Below the pieces are notes generated by a model. The model was not told the DNA's origin. It ran no database searches and worked only from the letters and a program-made list of their open reading frames with translations. A stretch of 64,000 nucleotides of DNA from Salinivibrio sharmensis (GTDB lineage Bacteria; Pseudomonadota; Gammaproteobacteria; Enterobacterales; Vibrionaceae). Both the position numbers and the translations under genes were made by a program. The stretch is from positions 1 to 64,000 of the forward strand of contig NZ_MUFC01000002.1 in the NCBI RefSeq assembly GCF_001995985.1. The letters run 5' to 3'. Each line of letters starts with the position of its first letter. The first letter of the stretch is position 1. Shown here one piece after another: positions 29,604-40,741 of the stretch.

Positions 29604-29633
29604 TTGACTTTCTTTTTACCTGCTACGTACACT
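29604..29633 (+). promoter_or_regulatory. Candidate promoter of the dcw cluster
   Basis: TTGACT (29604-29609), 18 bases, TACACT (29628-29633). The predicted start lies at the first MraZ repeat, which fits repression by MraZ. Confidence 0.65.
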
Positions 29634-29639
29634 TCTGGG

Positions 29640-29674
29640 TGGGAAAATGTGGTGTAAAGTGGATAATCTTGGTG
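29640..29674 (+). promoter_or_regulatory. MraZ operator, four TGG repeats at 10-bp spacing
   Basis: TGGGA (29640), TGGTG (29650), TGGAT (29660) and TGGTG (29670) are spaced exactly 10 bp. MraZ is known to bind direct TGGGN repeats separated by 5 bases upstream of its own gene. The first repeat is a full match, the others partial. Confidence 0.75.
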
Positions 29675-29693
29675 AAAAAGGGAAAATAGCGCC

Positions 29694-30152
29694 ATGTTAC
29701 GCGGCGTCAGTGCCATATCGGTCGACAAAAAAGGGCGGCTAGCCCTGCCAACTCGCTATCGCGATGGGTTAATTAACCATTGTGACGGCCAGTTTGTGTG
29801 CACGATCGATCACCAGCTCCCTTGTTTGGCCTTGTATCCCGTCCCTGAGTGGGAGGTGATAGAAGACAAGCTTGCGCAGCTGTCGAGCTTTCAGCCGGCA
29901 GAACGACGCTTGCAGCGCTTGCTACTCGGCCATGCCTTTGATTGTGAGATGGATGGCCAAGGTCGGCTATTGTTGTCCGCGACGTTGCGCCAGTACGCCG
30001 GGCTTGAGGGCAAAGCGATGCTGGTGGGCCAACTCAATAAGTTTGAGATTTGGGATGAGCAGACATGGCAGGCACAAATTCGCCAGGATATGGACACACA
30101 GGCGGAATCAACCCCGATGATCAGTGAGCGGTTAGCTGACCTCTCTCTGTAA
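29694..30152 (+). CDS. mraZ: Transcriptional regulator MraZ
   Basis: The 152-residue protein has two SpoVT/AbrB-type domains, each with the D-x-x-G-R-x-x-L/P motif: [13 protein letters not shown] (about residues 9-21) and [13 protein letters not shown] (about 84-96). It forms a ring-shaped oligomer that binds the repeats in front of its gene and represses the dcw cluster. It is the first gene of the cluster, with GGGA as ribosome site, and is followed after 16 bp by rsmH, whose overproduction offsets MraZ toxicity in E. coli. Confidence 0.96.
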   Translation: MLRGVSAISVDKKGRLALPTRYRDGLINHCDGQFVCTIDHQLPCLALYPVPEWEVIEDKLAQLSSFQPAERRLQRLLLGHAFDCEMDGQGRLLLSATLRQYAGLEGKAMLVGQLNKFEIWDEQTWQAQIRQDMDTQAESTPMISERLADLSL

Positions 30153-30168
30153 ACAATGAAGTGAACTT

Positions 30169-31119
30169 ATGTCAGAACAATATACCCATGTTTCCGTCCT
30201 ATTGAACGAATCGGTAGACGGCCTCGCGATAAAGCCAGACGGCATTTATGTCGATGGTACTTTTGGTCGCGGCGGTCACTCTCGCCATATTTTATCGCAG
30301 CTGGGTGAAAACGGGCGTTTGTACGCAATTGATCGCGACCCTCGCGCGATTGAAGAAGCCAACACCATTGACGATCCTCGCTTTCAAATCATTCATGGCC
30401 CTTTTTCTGACATCGACGCCTATCTGCGTGACCGGGGCTTGAGTGAAAAAGTGGATGGCATCTTGCTTGATCTGGGCGTGTCGTCTCCGCAGCTAGACGA
30501 TCCTAGCCGTGGATTCAGCTTTATGCACGACGGCCCTTTAGATATGCGTATGGATCCCAGTAGCGGCCAGTCAGCGGCGCAGTGGTTAGAAACCGCCAGC
30601 CCAGACGACATTGCTTGGGTGTTAAAGGTGTTTGGTGAAGAACGTTTTGCTCGCCGAATTGCTAATGCAATTGTGCGTCATCGTGAGGATGAAGAAGCGA
30701 CCCCGCTAACCACCACCAATCAGCTAGCCAAACTGATTGATCATGCGGTGCCGTTTAGAGAAAAGAAAAAGCACCCGGCGACGCGCAGCTTCCAAGCGAT
30801 TCGCATTTATATCAACAGTGAATTAGATGAGATTGAGCAGGCACTGCAAGGTGCGCTGGCAAGCCTCGCCCCCGGTGGCCGTTTGTCTGTGATCAGCTTT
30901 CACTCGTTAGAAGATCGAATGGTGAAGCGTTTTATTCGCAAGCAAAGCAAGGGGCCTGATGTGCCCAAAGGGGTGCCATTGACTGAAGCGCAGATCGCGG
31001 AGCTCGGTTCGGCGGCGATGAAGCCTATTGGTAAGGCGATTAAACCGTCTGCCGAAGAGGTGGCGCAAAACGCGCGCGCGCGTAGTTCGGTATTACGCAT
31101 CGCGGAGAAATTAGGGTAA
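30169..31119 (+). CDS. rsmH: 16S rRNA m4C1402 methyltransferase
   Basis: RsmH (MraW) methylates N4 of C1402 in 16S rRNA. The 316-residue protein shows the SAM loop [16 protein letters not shown] near residues 28-43, [20 protein letters not shown] and the C-terminal [13 protein letters not shown] signature. It is 3 bp from ftsL and part of the dcw transcript. Confidence 0.97.
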   Translation: MSEQYTHVSVLLNESVDGLAIKPDGIYVDGTFGRGGHSRHILSQLGENGRLYAIDRDPRAIEEANTIDDPRFQIIHGPFSDIDAYLRDRGLSEKVDGILLDLGVSSPQLDDPSRGFSFMHDGPLDMRMDPSSGQSAAQWLETASPDDIAWVLKVFGEERFARRIANAIVRHREDEEATPLTTTNQLAKLIDHAVPFREKKKHPATRSFQAIRIYINSELDEIEQALQGALASLAPGGRLSVISFHSLEDRMVKRFIRKQSKGPDVPKGVPLTEAQIAELGSAAMKPIGKAIKPSAEEVAQNARARSSVLRIAEKLG

Positions 31120-31122
31120 ATC

Positions 31123-31452
31123 ATGGAGCCGCGGCCAAGCCTTGCCAAACAAATTCGTCAAGACTTGCTGGCTATCGGCAAATTGCCGCTGGGATTGTTG
31201 GTCGCGGTGTTGCTATCAGCGATCGCTGTGGTGTCGATGACCCAATCGACGCGCAGTTTGATTGCCAAACAAGATGCGCTGCTTGAGCAGCGCGAAACGC
31301 TCGAAGTGGAGTGGCGAAATCAATTGCTAGAAGAAAACGCGTTATCTGAACATAGCCATGTGGAGGCAGTTGCGCGTGAGTCTTTTGGCATGATTCGACC
31401 GACCAGTGATAACGAAGTGATCGTCAAACGGTCTTTGAGTAATAGCCGGTGA
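31123..31452 (+). CDS. ftsL: Cell division protein FtsL
   Basis: FtsL is a small bitopic protein that joins FtsB and FtsQ in the complex activating septal peptidoglycan synthesis. The 109-residue protein has a cytoplasmic N-terminus, one membrane helix (about residues 22-41, LPLGLLVAVLLSAIAVVSM) and a periplasmic leucine-zipper-like coil (about 45-90). It overlaps ftsI by 4 bases (GTGA). Confidence 0.93.
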   Translation: MEPRPSLAKQIRQDLLAIGKLPLGLLVAVLLSAIAVVSMTQSTRSLIAKQDALLEQRETLEVEWRNQLLEENALSEHSHVEAVARESFGMIRPTSDNEVIVKRSLSNSR

Positions 31453-33215
31453 AAAAACGTACTAGCAAGCCTGCCAATCGCCGTACACCAAAAGCGCCAC
31501 CTGTGCTGATACAGTGGCGCTTTGGCCTTATTTGCGCGTTTATCGCGTTGGCCTTGGTCGCACTGGTGGCTCGTGCGGCGTATATCCAAGTGATTGAGCC
31601 CGACCGGCTGCGTCATGAGGGTGACTTGCGCTCAGTACGGGTTGAACAAGTACATTCCGCGCGTGGGATGATTGAAGACCGCCAAGGCGAGCCATTGGCG
31701 GTCAGTGTCCCCGTGCAAGCGGTGTGGGCCGATCCGGTGACGGTGTTTAAACACCAGGGACTGAACAACGTTGAACGCTGGTACGCGCTGGCTGATGTGC
31801 TGGGCCTAGACCGCCAGGCGTTGATTGACAAGATTCAAGCGAACCGTAAGCGGCGTTTTGTTTATCTGCAGCGCCAAGTGCGCCCCGCAATGGCCGCGTA
31901 TGTGAACAAGCTTGACTTGCCCGGCGTGGGTCTTAAAGCCGAGTCTCGCCGTTTTTATCCTAGTGCTGAGGTAAGTGCCCACTTAGTGGGGATGACAGGC
32001 ATTGACGGCCATGGTCTGGAAGGCATTGAACGCCGTTTTGATGACTGGCTTGCCGGAGAGCATGGCAAGCGCACCGTGCGTAAAGACAGGTTTGGCCGTG
32101 TGGTCGAGCACATTGCCACTGAAGACAAAAAAGAAGGCCAGTCGCTCACGCTCAGTATCGACCAGCGTTTGCAAGCCATCGCTTACCGTGCGATTAAGCA
32201 AGCGGTGGCCGACTATCGCGCCACGTCCGGTTCGTTGGTGATGGTGGATGTCAAAACCGGCGAAGTGATGGCAATGGTGAATGCCCCCTCTTATAACCCT
32301 AACAATCGCAGCTCGCTGAAAAGCTTTAATATGCGTAACCGCGCGATCACTGACGTGTTTGAGCCGGGGTCAACCATGAAACCTTTTGTGGTGCTCACCG
32401 CGTTGGAAAACGGTGTCGCGGATATGGACACCGTGATTGATACCGGCAATGGCATCATGCAAATCGGCGGCAGTCGTGTGCGTGACGTCTCCAAAGTGGG
32501 TAAAGCCAACCTGGCGCGGATCCTCAAAAAATCGAGCAACATCGGTGTCAGTAAGCTGTCGTTGGCGATGCCCGTGGAAACCTTATTGGGTGAATACGGT
32601 AGCTTTGGCTTGGGGGCAAGTACTGGCGTCGAGTTGGTTGGTGAATCGGTAGGGCACTTCCCCTCACGCCGCCGCTGGTCAGACTTTGAACGGGCGACGC
32701 TGGCCTTTGGCTATGGCTTGTCAGTGACGCCGGCGCAACTGGCGCGTGCCTATGCCACGCTCGGTTCGCTGGGTATCAATCGTCCGCTGAGTATTTTAAA
32801 GCGCGAGGGAGTGACTGAAGGGAAACAAGTCGCCTCGCGTGCGAATGTGTATAAAGTGCTGCAAATGCTAGAGGGCGTGACCCAAGAAGGCGGGAGCGCA
32901 CGCCGTGCCGCGGTGGATGGATATCGGGTTGGCGCGAAAACCGGTACCGCCAAAGTGGCGGTGGCAGGAGGCTATGGCGATGAGTATATCGGTTATACCG
33001 CGGGGCTGGCACCGATTAGCGATCCCAGACTGGCGATGGTGGTGGTGATTAACGAGCCTCAAGGCGACAAGTATTATGGTGGCCAGGTCGCGGCGCCGGT
33101 GTTTTCTGATGTGATGAAAAGCGCGCTCCAGATCTTAAACATTGCACCGGATGCGGGCACAGGCCCTGGGTTGCAAGTGGCTAAGTATGCAAGTGAAGTG
33201 AACCAGAATGAATGA
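31449..33215 (+). CDS. ftsI: Septal peptidoglycan transpeptidase FtsI (PBP3)
   Basis: This class B penicillin-binding protein cross-links septal peptidoglycan with FtsW. The 588-residue protein has one membrane anchor (about 24-46), a pedestal domain and a transpeptidase domain. The catalytic motifs are S308-T-M-K (in EPGSTMKPF), S-S-N (KSSNIG) and K-T-G-T (GAKTGTAKVA). The start is GTG at 31449, overlapping ftsL. It overlaps murE by 8 bp. Confidence 0.97.
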   Translation: MKKRTSKPANRRTPKAPPVLIQWRFGLICAFIALALVALVARAAYIQVIEPDRLRHEGDLRSVRVEQVHSARGMIEDRQGEPLAVSVPVQAVWADPVTVFKHQGLNNVERWYALADVLGLDRQALIDKIQANRKRRFVYLQRQVRPAMAAYVNKLDLPGVGLKAESRRFYPSAEVSAHLVGMTGIDGHGLEGIERRFDDWLAGEHGKRTVRKDRFGRVVEHIATEDKKEGQSLTLSIDQRLQAIAYRAIKQAVADYRATSGSLVMVDVKTGEVMAMVNAPSYNPNNRSSLKSFNMRNRAITDVFEPGSTMKPFVVLTALENGVADMDTVIDTGNGIMQIGGSRVRDVSKVGKANLARILKKSSNIGVSKLSLAMPVETLLGEYGSFGLGASTGVELVGESVGHFPSRRRWSDFERATLAFGYGLSVTPAQLARAYATLGSLGINRPLSILKREGVTEGKQVASRANVYKVLQMLEGVTQEGGSARRAAVDGYRVGAKTGTAKVAVAGGYGDEYIGYTAGLAPISDPRLAMVVVINEPQGDKYYGGQVAAPVFSDVMKSALQILNIAPDAGTGPGLQVAKYASEVNQNE

Positions 33216-34674
33216 TTTAAACCAATGGCTGAGTCCGTGGCTGACAGATGCGCCGAGTGTCCCAGTAAAACAGATGACACTCGACAGTCGCTGCGTCGGT
33301 GATGGCGATGTTTTTGTGGCGGTGCAAGGCCATCAGGTCGATGGTCGTCAGTTTATTCAGGCTGCGATTGAGGCAGGTGCGGCGGCCGTGGTGCAACAAG
33401 GCGAGCACGACCAAGTAAGTTGGCACGGCCGTGTGCCCGTGATCACTGTGTGCGCCTTACCCCATGCACTGTCTGCGATGGCGGCGCGTTTTTATCACAA
33501 CCCCCAGCAGCACCTGCAGATGATTGGTGTGACTGGGACCAACGGCAAAACCACGGTGTCACAACTGATTGCTCAGTGGCTTGAATCGCTAGACAAGCGC
33601 ACGGCGGTAATGGGCACCACGGGCAACGGCTTTATCGGCGCGCTGAAAGCGGCCGATAACACCACCGGGGACGCAATCAGCATTCAAGCCCAGCTGGCAG
33701 ACTTTGTTCAGCAAGGGGCCAGCCATGTGGCGATGGAAGTATCATCGCACGGTCTAGCGCAAGGACGCGTCGCCAGCCTTGCTTTTGATGCGGCGGTGTT
33801 TACCAATTTAAGCCATGACCACCTTGATTATCACGGCACACTGGATGCCTACGCCGAGGCGAAAAAACAACTGTTTGAGTTAGGTTTGCCACTTAAAGTC
33901 ATCAATGCTGATGATAGTGTTGGTCGCACCTGGCTACAGCAATGGCCCGAGGCGATCGCGGTGGCCATGGATGCAGCTTCACTGGATGCCCACGCAGGCC
34001 GATTTGTGCACGCGACCTCGGTGGCCTATGCCAGCGATGGTGTACGGGTGCAGATTGACTCATCCTGGGGGCAAGGCGAAATTCATGCTGCTTTGGTGGG
34101 GGATTTTAACGTCAGCAATTTGCTGGTGAGCTTGGCCACCTTATTGGGGCTGGGCTATCCGTTAGCACCGTTATTGGCCGTGAGCCCGCAGCTGCAAGCT
34201 GTCACAGGGCGGATGGAGGTTTTTCTCGCTGCTGACAAACCCACAGTCGTGGTTGATTATGCTCACACGCCCGATGCGTTAGAGAAAGCGCTGCTTGCCT
34301 TGCGTCGCCATTGTAACGGTGCGCTGTGGTGCATCTTTGGCTGCGGTGGCGATCGTGATACACGCAAGCGGCCGTTAATGGCCCGTTTGGCTGAGCAGCA
34401 CGCCAATCATGTGGTATTGACCAACGATAACCCACGTAGCGAAGACCCTGAGACCATTACTCAAGACATGCTTGCGGGCATGGAGGCGCCAGAGCGCGCA
34501 TGGGTAAAACACGATCGCGCCGACGCGGTGAGCCAGGTTATTCGCCAAGCCAAAGCCGAGGATATTGTTTTAGTCGCAGGCAAGGGCCATGAAGATTATC
34601 AAGTTTTAGCGCACGGCAAGGTGCACTATTCCGACCGAGAGACGGTGGCCGCGCAACTCAAGGAGTTATCATGA
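33208..34674 (+). CDS. murE: UDP-MurNAc-tripeptide synthetase MurE
   Basis: MurE adds meso-diaminopimelate to UDP-MurNAc-L-Ala-D-Glu with ATP. The 488-residue ligase has the P-loop GVTGTNGKTTVSQ, the carbamylated-lysine region and D-N-P-R-S-E, the motif that selects diaminopimelate over lysine. The meso-DAP specificity agrees with a Gram-negative wall. The start overlaps ftsI; the end overlaps murF by 4 bases (ATGA). Confidence 0.97.
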   Translation: MNDLNQWLSPWLTDAPSVPVKQMTLDSRCVGDGDVFVAVQGHQVDGRQFIQAAIEAGAAAVVQQGEHDQVSWHGRVPVITVCALPHALSAMAARFYHNPQQHLQMIGVTGTNGKTTVSQLIAQWLESLDKRTAVMGTTGNGFIGALKAADNTTGDAISIQAQLADFVQQGASHVAMEVSSHGLAQGRVASLAFDAAVFTNLSHDHLDYHGTLDAYAEAKKQLFELGLPLKVINADDSVGRTWLQQWPEAIAVAMDAASLDAHAGRFVHATSVAYASDGVRVQIDSSWGQGEIHAALVGDFNVSNLLVSLATLLGLGYPLAPLLAVSPQLQAVTGRMEVFLAADKPTVVVDYAHTPDALEKALLALRRHCNGALWCIFGCGGDRDTRKRPLMARLAEQHANHVVLTNDNPRSEDPETITQDMLAGMEAPERAWVKHDRADAVSQVIRQAKAEDIVLVAGKGHEDYQVLAHGKVHYSDRETVAAQLKELS

Positions 34675-36038
34675 TTCGGACTTCACTCGACACGCTTGCG
34701 CACGCGGTGAACGCAACGATATTGCACCGAGAATTTGTACCGGAAAATGACCGGATTGAGGCTATCACCACAGATACCCGCGAACTTGGCCAAGGGGCGA
34801 TGTTTGTTGCCCTGAAAGGTGAGCGCTTTGATGGGCATGACTTTGCAGAGCAAGCCAAAGCGGCCGGTGCGGCGGCGATAGTGGTCGAGCATCCGCTGGA
34901 TGTCGCGATGCCCCAATTGTTGGTGGAGGATACACGTATCGCGCTTGGCCAGCTGGGCGCGTGGGTAAAAAGCCAGTGTCAGGTACCCACCATTGCCATC
35001 ACCGGCAGCTGCGGTAAAACCACGGTAAAGCAAATGCTGGCGGCTATTCTGGCACAAAAAGGCCCGACCTTAGCCACTGCAGGCAATTTTAATAATGATA
35101 TTGGTGTGCCGCTGACCCTGTTTAGACTAACCCCTGAGCACCAATATGCGGTGATTGAGCTGGGCGCGAACCATATTGGCGAGATTGCCTACACCACCGC
35201 GTTGGTGAAACCCGATATTGCCATGGTGACCAACCTGGCTGCGGCGCACCTTGAGGGGTTTGGCTCATTGGAAGGGGTGGCAATTGCCAAAGGAGAGATC
35301 TACCAAGGCTTACCAGAAGGTGGCATTGCATTGGTGAATCAGCACAGCCACGGCGACGAAAAGTGGCAAGCGGTCTTGGCTGACAAGCAGGTGATCGCCG
35401 TCACTGACACCGAGGCGGCGCCACTGAGGTTAATAGAGAGTGTGCTCACCGATGCAGGCTGTTATCAAATCACCCTCAGTGATGGCCAGATACAAAAAAC
35501 GGTCACCTTGCCATTACCCGGTGTGCACAACATCACCAATGCATTGATGGCCGGTTGTGCGGCGATGCAGCTACCGGAGGTGAGTTTGGACGATGTGGTC
35601 AACGGCCTTGCCTCCGTAGAAAACGTGGCGGGACGCACTCAGGTGATAGAGCCACGCCCGGGGCTGAGGTTGATTGATGATACCTATAACGCCAGTGTGC
35701 CGGCGATGAAATCAGCCATAGATGTACTGGCCAGCTACCCTGGGGAGCGCTGGCTCATTGTGGGTGATATGGCTGAGCTGGGGCAATACAGTGAACAAAT
35801 GCACCGTGAAGTGGGACAACATGCTGAAAAGGCACAGTTAGACCGTGTTTTCACGACCGGAAACGATAGCCGTGTGATCAGCGAATGCTGCGGCGGCGAC
35901 CATTTTGATAGTAAAGAGGCGCTAATCGCGCATGTAGTAGCCATGATGAACACACACACACCTAACACAATTTTAATTAAAGGCGCTCGCGGGATGGCGA
36001 TGGAAGCCGTGGTTGCCGCCATCAAGGAGGCTTGCTAA
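34671..36038 (+). CDS. murF: UDP-MurNAc-pentapeptide synthetase MurF
   Basis: MurF adds D-Ala-D-Ala to the UDP-MurNAc tripeptide, the last cytoplasmic ligation. The 455-residue protein has the P-loop [12 protein letters not shown], the [12 protein letters not shown] region and [14 protein letters not shown] typical of MurF. The D-Ala-D-Ala must come from a ddl gene outside this cluster. AAGGAGG near its end is the ribosome site of mraY. Confidence 0.97.
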   Translation: MIRTSLDTLAHAVNATILHREFVPENDRIEAITTDTRELGQGAMFVALKGERFDGHDFAEQAKAAGAAAIVVEHPLDVAMPQLLVEDTRIALGQLGAWVKSQCQVPTIAITGSCGKTTVKQMLAAILAQKGPTLATAGNFNNDIGVPLTLFRLTPEHQYAVIELGANHIGEIAYTTALVKPDIAMVTNLAAAHLEGFGSLEGVAIAKGEIYQGLPEGGIALVNQHSHGDEKWQAVLADKQVIAVTDTEAAPLRLIESVLTDAGCYQITLSDGQIQKTVTLPLPGVHNITNALMAGCAAMQLPEVSLDDVVNGLASVENVAGRTQVIEPRPGLRLIDDTYNASVPAMKSAIDVLASYPGERWLIVGDMAELGQYSEQMHREVGQHAEKAQLDRVFTTGNDSRVISECCGGDHFDSKEALIAHVVAMMNTHTPNTILIKGARGMAMEAVVAAIKEAC

Positions 36039-37120
36039 TGCTTTTATGGTTAGCGGAGGCGTTACAAAACCTCTTACCTTCAATGCGCTTGTTTGAATAC
36101 CTCACCTTTCGGGCAATTGTCAGTGCCTTGACGGCGTTACTGTTCTCGCTGTGGGCCGGACCGCGCTTGATTAAACGTTTACAATCAATGCAAATTGGCC
36201 AAGTGGTACGCGAAGAAGGGCCTGAGTCTCACTTTAGCAAGCGTGGCACGCCAACCATGGGCGGGGTGCTGATTGTTGCTGCCATCAGTTTAACCGTCTT
36301 TTTATGGGCAGACTTAGCTAACCCTTATGTGTGGGCGGTGATGGTGGTATTGCTCGGCTATGGCGCGGTGGGCTTTGTCGATGATTACCGTAAAGTGGTG
36401 CGCAAAAATACCGATGGCTTGGTGGCGCGCTGGAAGTACTTTTGGCAATCCGCCATTGCCTTAGGGGTGGCGTTTGCGCTGTATGCGCATGGCAAAGACA
36501 CCGCTGCTACTCAGTTGGTGGTGCCGTTTTTCAAAGACGTGATGCCGCAACTTGGTCTGTTTTATGTGGTCTTTACCTATTTTGTGATTGTCGGCACCAG
36601 CAATGCGGTGAACCTGACGGATGGCCTCGATGGATTGGCGATTCTGCCCACCGTGATGGTCGCTGGTGGGTTTGCCTTTATTGCCTGGGCTACCGGGAAC
36701 GTGAACTTTGCCAGCTACTTGCATATTCCGTATATCCAATACAGCAGTGAGCTGGTGGTGGTATGTGCCGCGATTGTCGGTGCTGGCCTTGGCTTTTTGT
36801 GGTTTAACACCTATCCGGCGCAAGTCTTCATGGGTGATGTAGGCTCGCTGGCATTAGGCGGCGCGCTCGGCACTATCGCTGTATTGGTGCGTCAAGAGCT
36901 GCTACTGATCATCATGGGCGGGGTGTTCGTGATGGAAACCGTCTCAGTGATCTTACAGGTTGGTTCTTATAAGTTGCGCGGCCAACGTATTTTCCGCATG
37001 GCGCCGATCCATCACCACTATGAACTAAAAGGCTGGCCGGAGCCGCGGGTGATCGTGCGCTTTTGGATTATTTCGTTGATGCTGGTGCTGATTGCATTGG
37101 CCACACTCAAGGTACGCTAA
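36038..37120 (+). CDS. mraY: Phospho-MurNAc-pentapeptide translocase MraY
   Basis: MraY transfers phospho-MurNAc-pentapeptide to undecaprenyl phosphate, making lipid I. The 360-residue protein has ten predicted membrane helices and the conserved loops [31 protein letters not shown] and [13 protein letters not shown] chose ATG 36038, which shares its A with the murF stop (TAATG) and follows AAGGAGG by 7 bases. An upstream TTG at 36032 is less likely. The length equals that of E. coli. Confidence 0.97.
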   Translation: MLLWLAEALQNLLPSMRLFEYLTFRAIVSALTALLFSLWAGPRLIKRLQSMQIGQVVREEGPESHFSKRGTPTMGGVLIVAAISLTVFLWADLANPYVWAVMVVLLGYGAVGFVDDYRKVVRKNTDGLVARWKYFWQSAIALGVAFALYAHGKDTAATQLVVPFFKDVMPQLGLFYVVFTYFVIVGTSNAVNLTDGLDGLAILPTVMVAGGFAFIAWATGNVNFASYLHIPYIQYSSELVVVCAAIVGAGLGFLWFNTYPAQVFMGDVGSLALGGALGTIAVLVRQELLLIIMGGVFVMETVSVILQVGSYKLRGQRIFRMAPIHHHYELKGWPEPRVIVRFWIISLMLVLIALATLKVR

Positions 37121-37122
37121 TC

Positions 37123-38475
37123 ATGTCAGCCGCGAGCCAGCGCTCATTAACCGAGTTTCGCCATATCGTAGTGATGGGTTTGGGCGTGACCGGCCTGTCG
37201 GTAGTACGTTTTATTGCGCGCCGTCACCCCAAGGCATGCATCCGCGTGATGGACTCGCGCGCGCAGCCACCGGGGCAAGACCAACTGCCAGATAACGTCG
37301 AGTTGCACACAGGCAGTTGGCAGGCGCAGTGGTTAGCCGATGCCGATTTGGTGGTGACTAACCCAGGGATCTCGCTGCAGACGCCAGCGTTGGCGCCAGT
37401 CCATGCAGCGGGTACGCCTGTTGTGGGAGACATTGAGCTATTTGCCTGGTACTGCGATAAGCCGGTAGTGGCGATCACTGGCTCCAACGGTAAAAGCACC
37501 GTCACGGCGCTGGTGGGCGAAATGGCGAAAGCGAGCGGGATTGACGTCGGGGTGGGTGGCAATATCGGCGTCGCGGCGTTAGATTTGCTCGACCGCGGTC
37601 ACGAGCTGTATGTGTTAGAGCTATCGAGCTTTCAACTCGAAACCACCGACTCGCTGGTTCTAGATGGCGCGGCCTTTTTGAATTTCTCAGAAGATCATAT
37701 GGATAGGTACGACAGCTTGGCTGATTATCGTGCCGCCAAGTGTCGTATTTTTACCCATGCGACCACTTTGATTGCCAATGCCGATGATCTGCAAACACGC
37801 CAGGGTCTGCAAACAAACAGCGCCTCCTCCATGCGTCTGTTTGGTTTTCATCAAGGTGACTACTGCCTTATCACTCACCAAGGTGAAGCGTGGCTATCGG
37901 CGCACGGCCAGCCATTATTGCCTGTCTCTTCGCTGGGGCTGGTGGGACGTCATAACGTGGCGAATGGGCTGGCGGCAATGGCATTGGCTGACAGTGTTGG
38001 CATCAGTCAGCAGGGGCAAAAATCGGCACTTAGTACATACGCCGGCCTCCCGCACCGCTGTCAAAAGGTTGCCGAGCACCAGGGCGTGCTTTGGGTCAAT
38101 GATTCAAAAGCCACTAATGTGGCCAGTACCTTGGCCGCGCTCGATGGCCTAGATATTGAAGGGCGGTTACACCTTTTGGTGGGGGGCGATGGCAAAGGCG
38201 CCGACTTTAGTCTGTTGCAACCGGCGTTGGCGAAACTCTCGGTATCGCTTTACTGCTTTGGCAAGGATCAAACGCAGTTGGCGGCGCTCGATAACGAGGC
38301 GCAGTGTGTGGATACGTTGCATCAAGCGGTCGATGCAGCGGCTCATCAAGCCTGTGCCGGAGACATGGTGCTGTTATCACCCGCTTGTTCAAGCTTGGAT
38401 CAGTTCACTAATTTTGCTGCCCGTGGGGATGCCTTTATTGCCGAGGTAGAATCGATGATCGCGAGGCACGCATGA
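37123..38475 (+). CDS. murD: UDP-MurNAc-L-Ala:D-Glu ligase MurD
   Basis: MurD adds D-glutamate to UDP-MurNAc-L-alanine. The 450-residue protein begins [30 protein letters not shown], with a Rossmann-like UDP site, followed by the P-loop [13 protein letters not shown], the HMDRY region and [11 protein letters not shown]. The start at 37123 is 2 bp after mraY; upstream in-frame ATGs fall inside mraY. It overlaps ftsW by 4 bases. Confidence 0.97.
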   Translation: MSAASQRSLTEFRHIVVMGLGVTGLSVVRFIARRHPKACIRVMDSRAQPPGQDQLPDNVELHTGSWQAQWLADADLVVTNPGISLQTPALAPVHAAGTPVVGDIELFAWYCDKPVVAITGSNGKSTVTALVGEMAKASGIDVGVGGNIGVAALDLLDRGHELYVLELSSFQLETTDSLVLDGAAFLNFSEDHMDRYDSLADYRAAKCRIFTHATTLIANADDLQTRQGLQTNSASSMRLFGFHQGDYCLITHQGEAWLSAHGQPLLPVSSLGLVGRHNVANGLAAMALADSVGISQQGQKSALSTYAGLPHRCQKVAEHQGVLWVNDSKATNVASTLAALDGLDIEGRLHLLVGGDGKGADFSLLQPALAKLSVSLYCFGKDQTQLAALDNEAQCVDTLHQAVDAAAHQACAGDMVLLSPACSSLDQFTNFAARGDAFIAEVESMIARHA

Positions 38476-39677
38476 CAGTAAGCCGACTTCCCCAATATTG
38501 CTGGCAGTGGCTACGCACCCCATCTCCTGGGGTGTTGTACGACCGCCAATTGGTCTGGACCTCGCTGCTGTTAATGGTTATTGGGTTAGTCATGGTGACC
38601 TCAGCGTCTTTGCCGGTTGGACTTAGGCTGGCCGATGCCCCGTTTTTGTTTGCCAAGCGTCATGCTTTTTATCTCACGGTCGCCATCATTGCGGCCGTGG
38701 TGGTGATGTATATTCCGGTGCGATTATGGCAGCGTTATAGCGGCTACATGTTATTGCTTTCGTCGCTGCTGCTGCTGGCGGTTCTTGCGATTGGTCGGTC
38801 TGTTAACGGCGCGGCACGCTGGATTTCGATTGCCGGGATCAACATTCAGCCTGCGGAGATTGCCAAGTTATCCTTGTTTGTTTTTTTGGCCGGCTACCTG
38901 GTACGTCGCCATGGTGAGGTGCGTGAGCATTTTCGTGGCTTTGCTAAGCCCTTGGCAGTGCTCTTGCTCTTCGCAAGCTTATTGTTGGCGCAACCTGATT
39001 TAGGCTCGGTGGTGGTGATGTTTGTTACCACCGTGGGGATGTTATTTATTGCAGGGGCGAAGCTGTGGCAGTTTATTGCACTGCTGATCACCGGGTTGAC
39101 CTTGGTCGGGGGCTTGATTGTCGCTGAGCCTTACCGGGTACGCCGCGTCACCGCCTTTTTAGACCCATGGCAAGACCCGTTTGGCAGTGGCTATCAGCTA
39201 ACCCAATCCTTAATGGCATTTGGGCGCGGGGATTGGTTTGGACAAGGGCTAGGTAACTCGATTCAAAAACTGGAATATTTGCCAGAAGCCCATACCGATT
39301 TCGTGTTTGCGGTGATTGCCGAAGAGCTTGGCTTGGTGGGCGTCAGTGTGATTTTGTGTCTGATTTTTTACTTGGTGTTTAAAGCCTTGTTTATTGGCAA
39401 GCGTTGCCTAGAGCAAACGCAGTTATTTGGTGGGTTTCTCGCCTTCGGAATTGGAATTTGGTTTGCGTTTCAAACCATGGTCAATGTGGGCGCTGCCGCT
39501 GGTATGTTGCCAACCAAGGGTCTCACATTGCCATTGATCAGTTACGGCGGGTCCAGTCTGGTGACCATGGCGGTGGCAGTTGCTTTGTTATTGCGTATTG
39601 ACCACGAGTACCGGCTCGCCACCTCGCAAGCGCATCAACGAAACCCTTATCAAGGTAAAGAACAGAATAATGAGTAA
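38472..39677 (+). CDS. ftsW: Septal peptidoglycan glycosyltransferase FtsW
   Basis: FtsW is the SEDS-family polymerase that works with FtsI at the septum. The 401-residue protein has about ten membrane helices. Family signatures are GSVNGAARW-like [24 protein letters not shown] with the catalytic-loop aspartate region, [18 protein letters not shown] and the C-terminal [12 protein letters not shown]. It overlaps murD by 4 and murG by 8 bases. Confidence 0.97.
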   Translation: MTVSRLPQYCWQWLRTPSPGVLYDRQLVWTSLLLMVIGLVMVTSASLPVGLRLADAPFLFAKRHAFYLTVAIIAAVVVMYIPVRLWQRYSGYMLLLSSLLLLAVLAIGRSVNGAARWISIAGINIQPAEIAKLSLFVFLAGYLVRRHGEVREHFRGFAKPLAVLLLFASLLLAQPDLGSVVVMFVTTVGMLFIAGAKLWQFIALLITGLTLVGGLIVAEPYRVRRVTAFLDPWQDPFGSGYQLTQSLMAFGRGDWFGQGLGNSIQKLEYLPEAHTDFVFAVIAEELGLVGVSVILCLIFYLVFKALFIGKRCLEQTQLFGGFLAFGIGIWFAFQTMVNVGAAAGMLPTKGLTLPLISYGGSSLVTMAVAVALLLRIDHEYRLATSQAHQRNPYQGKEQNNE

Positions 39678-40731
39678 AAAACGATTATTAGTGATGGCGG
39701 GTGGTACCGGTGGCCATGTGTTCCCCGGGCTCGCGGTCGCCAAGTATTTAGAAAAACAAGGCTGGGAGATCTGCTGGTTAGGGACGGCCGATCGTATGGA
39801 GGCTGATTTGGTGCCTAAATATGGCATCGAGATCGCATTTATTCGTGTTAAAGGCTTGATTGGATCTGGGCTGATGCGCAAGCTACGAGCCCCTTGGATG
39901 ATTGTCAGTGCGATTTGGCAAGCGCGACAAGTGATCAAACGCTTTAAACCCGACGCTGTATTAGGCATGGGTGGCTATGTCAGTGGCCCAGGCGGGATTG
40001 CTGCATGGTTAAGTGGTGTACCTGTGATTCTGCACGAGCAAAATGCGGTGGCAGGCTTAACCAACCGCTGGCTGGCTAAGGTGGCTAAGCAAGTGTTGCA
40101 AGCGTTTCCAGGCGCATTCGATGGCACGACAGTGGTCGGTAATCCTGTGCGTCGAGATGTGTGCGATCTCGCTGCGCCTGAGCAACGTTTGAGTGAGCGA
40201 GAAGGCGCTTTGCGCGTCCTAGTCATGGGAGGCAGTCAAGGCGCGCGGATCCTTAATCAAACGGTGCCAGAGGCGATTGCGCTCACCGAGCAAGCGGTTA
40301 CGGTTCGCCACCAAGCAGGCAAGCAGAACGCTGAGCAGACACACGATGCGTATCAACAAGCCGGTGTTAGCGACGTTGAAGTTAGTGAGTTTATTGATGA
40401 TGTCGCCGAGGCGTACGCGTGGGCGGATGTGGTGATTTGCCGCAGCGGGGCATTGACGGTTTCTGAGCTGGCGGCGGCTGGCGTTGGAGCGATTTTCGTG
40501 CCCTTTATGCACGCAGATAGGCAACAAGCACTCAATGGCGATTATTTGGTGGCGCGTGACGCTGCCTTGATGATCGAACAGCCATCACTGACAGCGAGCA
40601 CGTTGGCTGAGACAATGAACCAGCTTGACCGTCCACGCTTGTTAGCGATGGCAAGGGCGGCTAGAGAGGCAGCCATTATTGATGCGGATGCGCGCGTCGC
40701 GGATGTGATTGTCTCGCACGCCAACAAATAG
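39670..40731 (+). CDS. murG: Lipid II synthase MurG
   Basis: MurG transfers GlcNAc from UDP-GlcNAc to lipid I on the inner face of the membrane. The 353-residue GT-B enzyme starts [20 protein letters not shown], with the glycine-rich loop GGTGGH. It contains [22 protein letters not shown] and the sugar-nucleotide site [11 protein letters not shown] and [14 protein letters not shown]. The start at 39670 overlaps ftsW by 8 bp; an in-frame ATG at 39580 would lie deep inside ftsW. Confidence 0.97.
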   Translation: MSKKRLLVMAGGTGGHVFPGLAVAKYLEKQGWEICWLGTADRMEADLVPKYGIEIAFIRVKGLIGSGLMRKLRAPWMIVSAIWQARQVIKRFKPDAVLGMGGYVSGPGGIAAWLSGVPVILHEQNAVAGLTNRWLAKVAKQVLQAFPGAFDGTTVVGNPVRRDVCDLAAPEQRLSEREGALRVLVMGGSQGARILNQTVPEAIALTEQAVTVRHQAGKQNAEQTHDAYQQAGVSDVEVSEFIDDVAEAYAWADVVICRSGALTVSELAAAGVGAIFVPFMHADRQQALNGDYLVARDAALMIEQPSLTASTLAETMNQLDRPRLLAMARAAREAAIIDADARVADVIVSHANK

Positions 40732-40741
40732 AGAATAGAGA

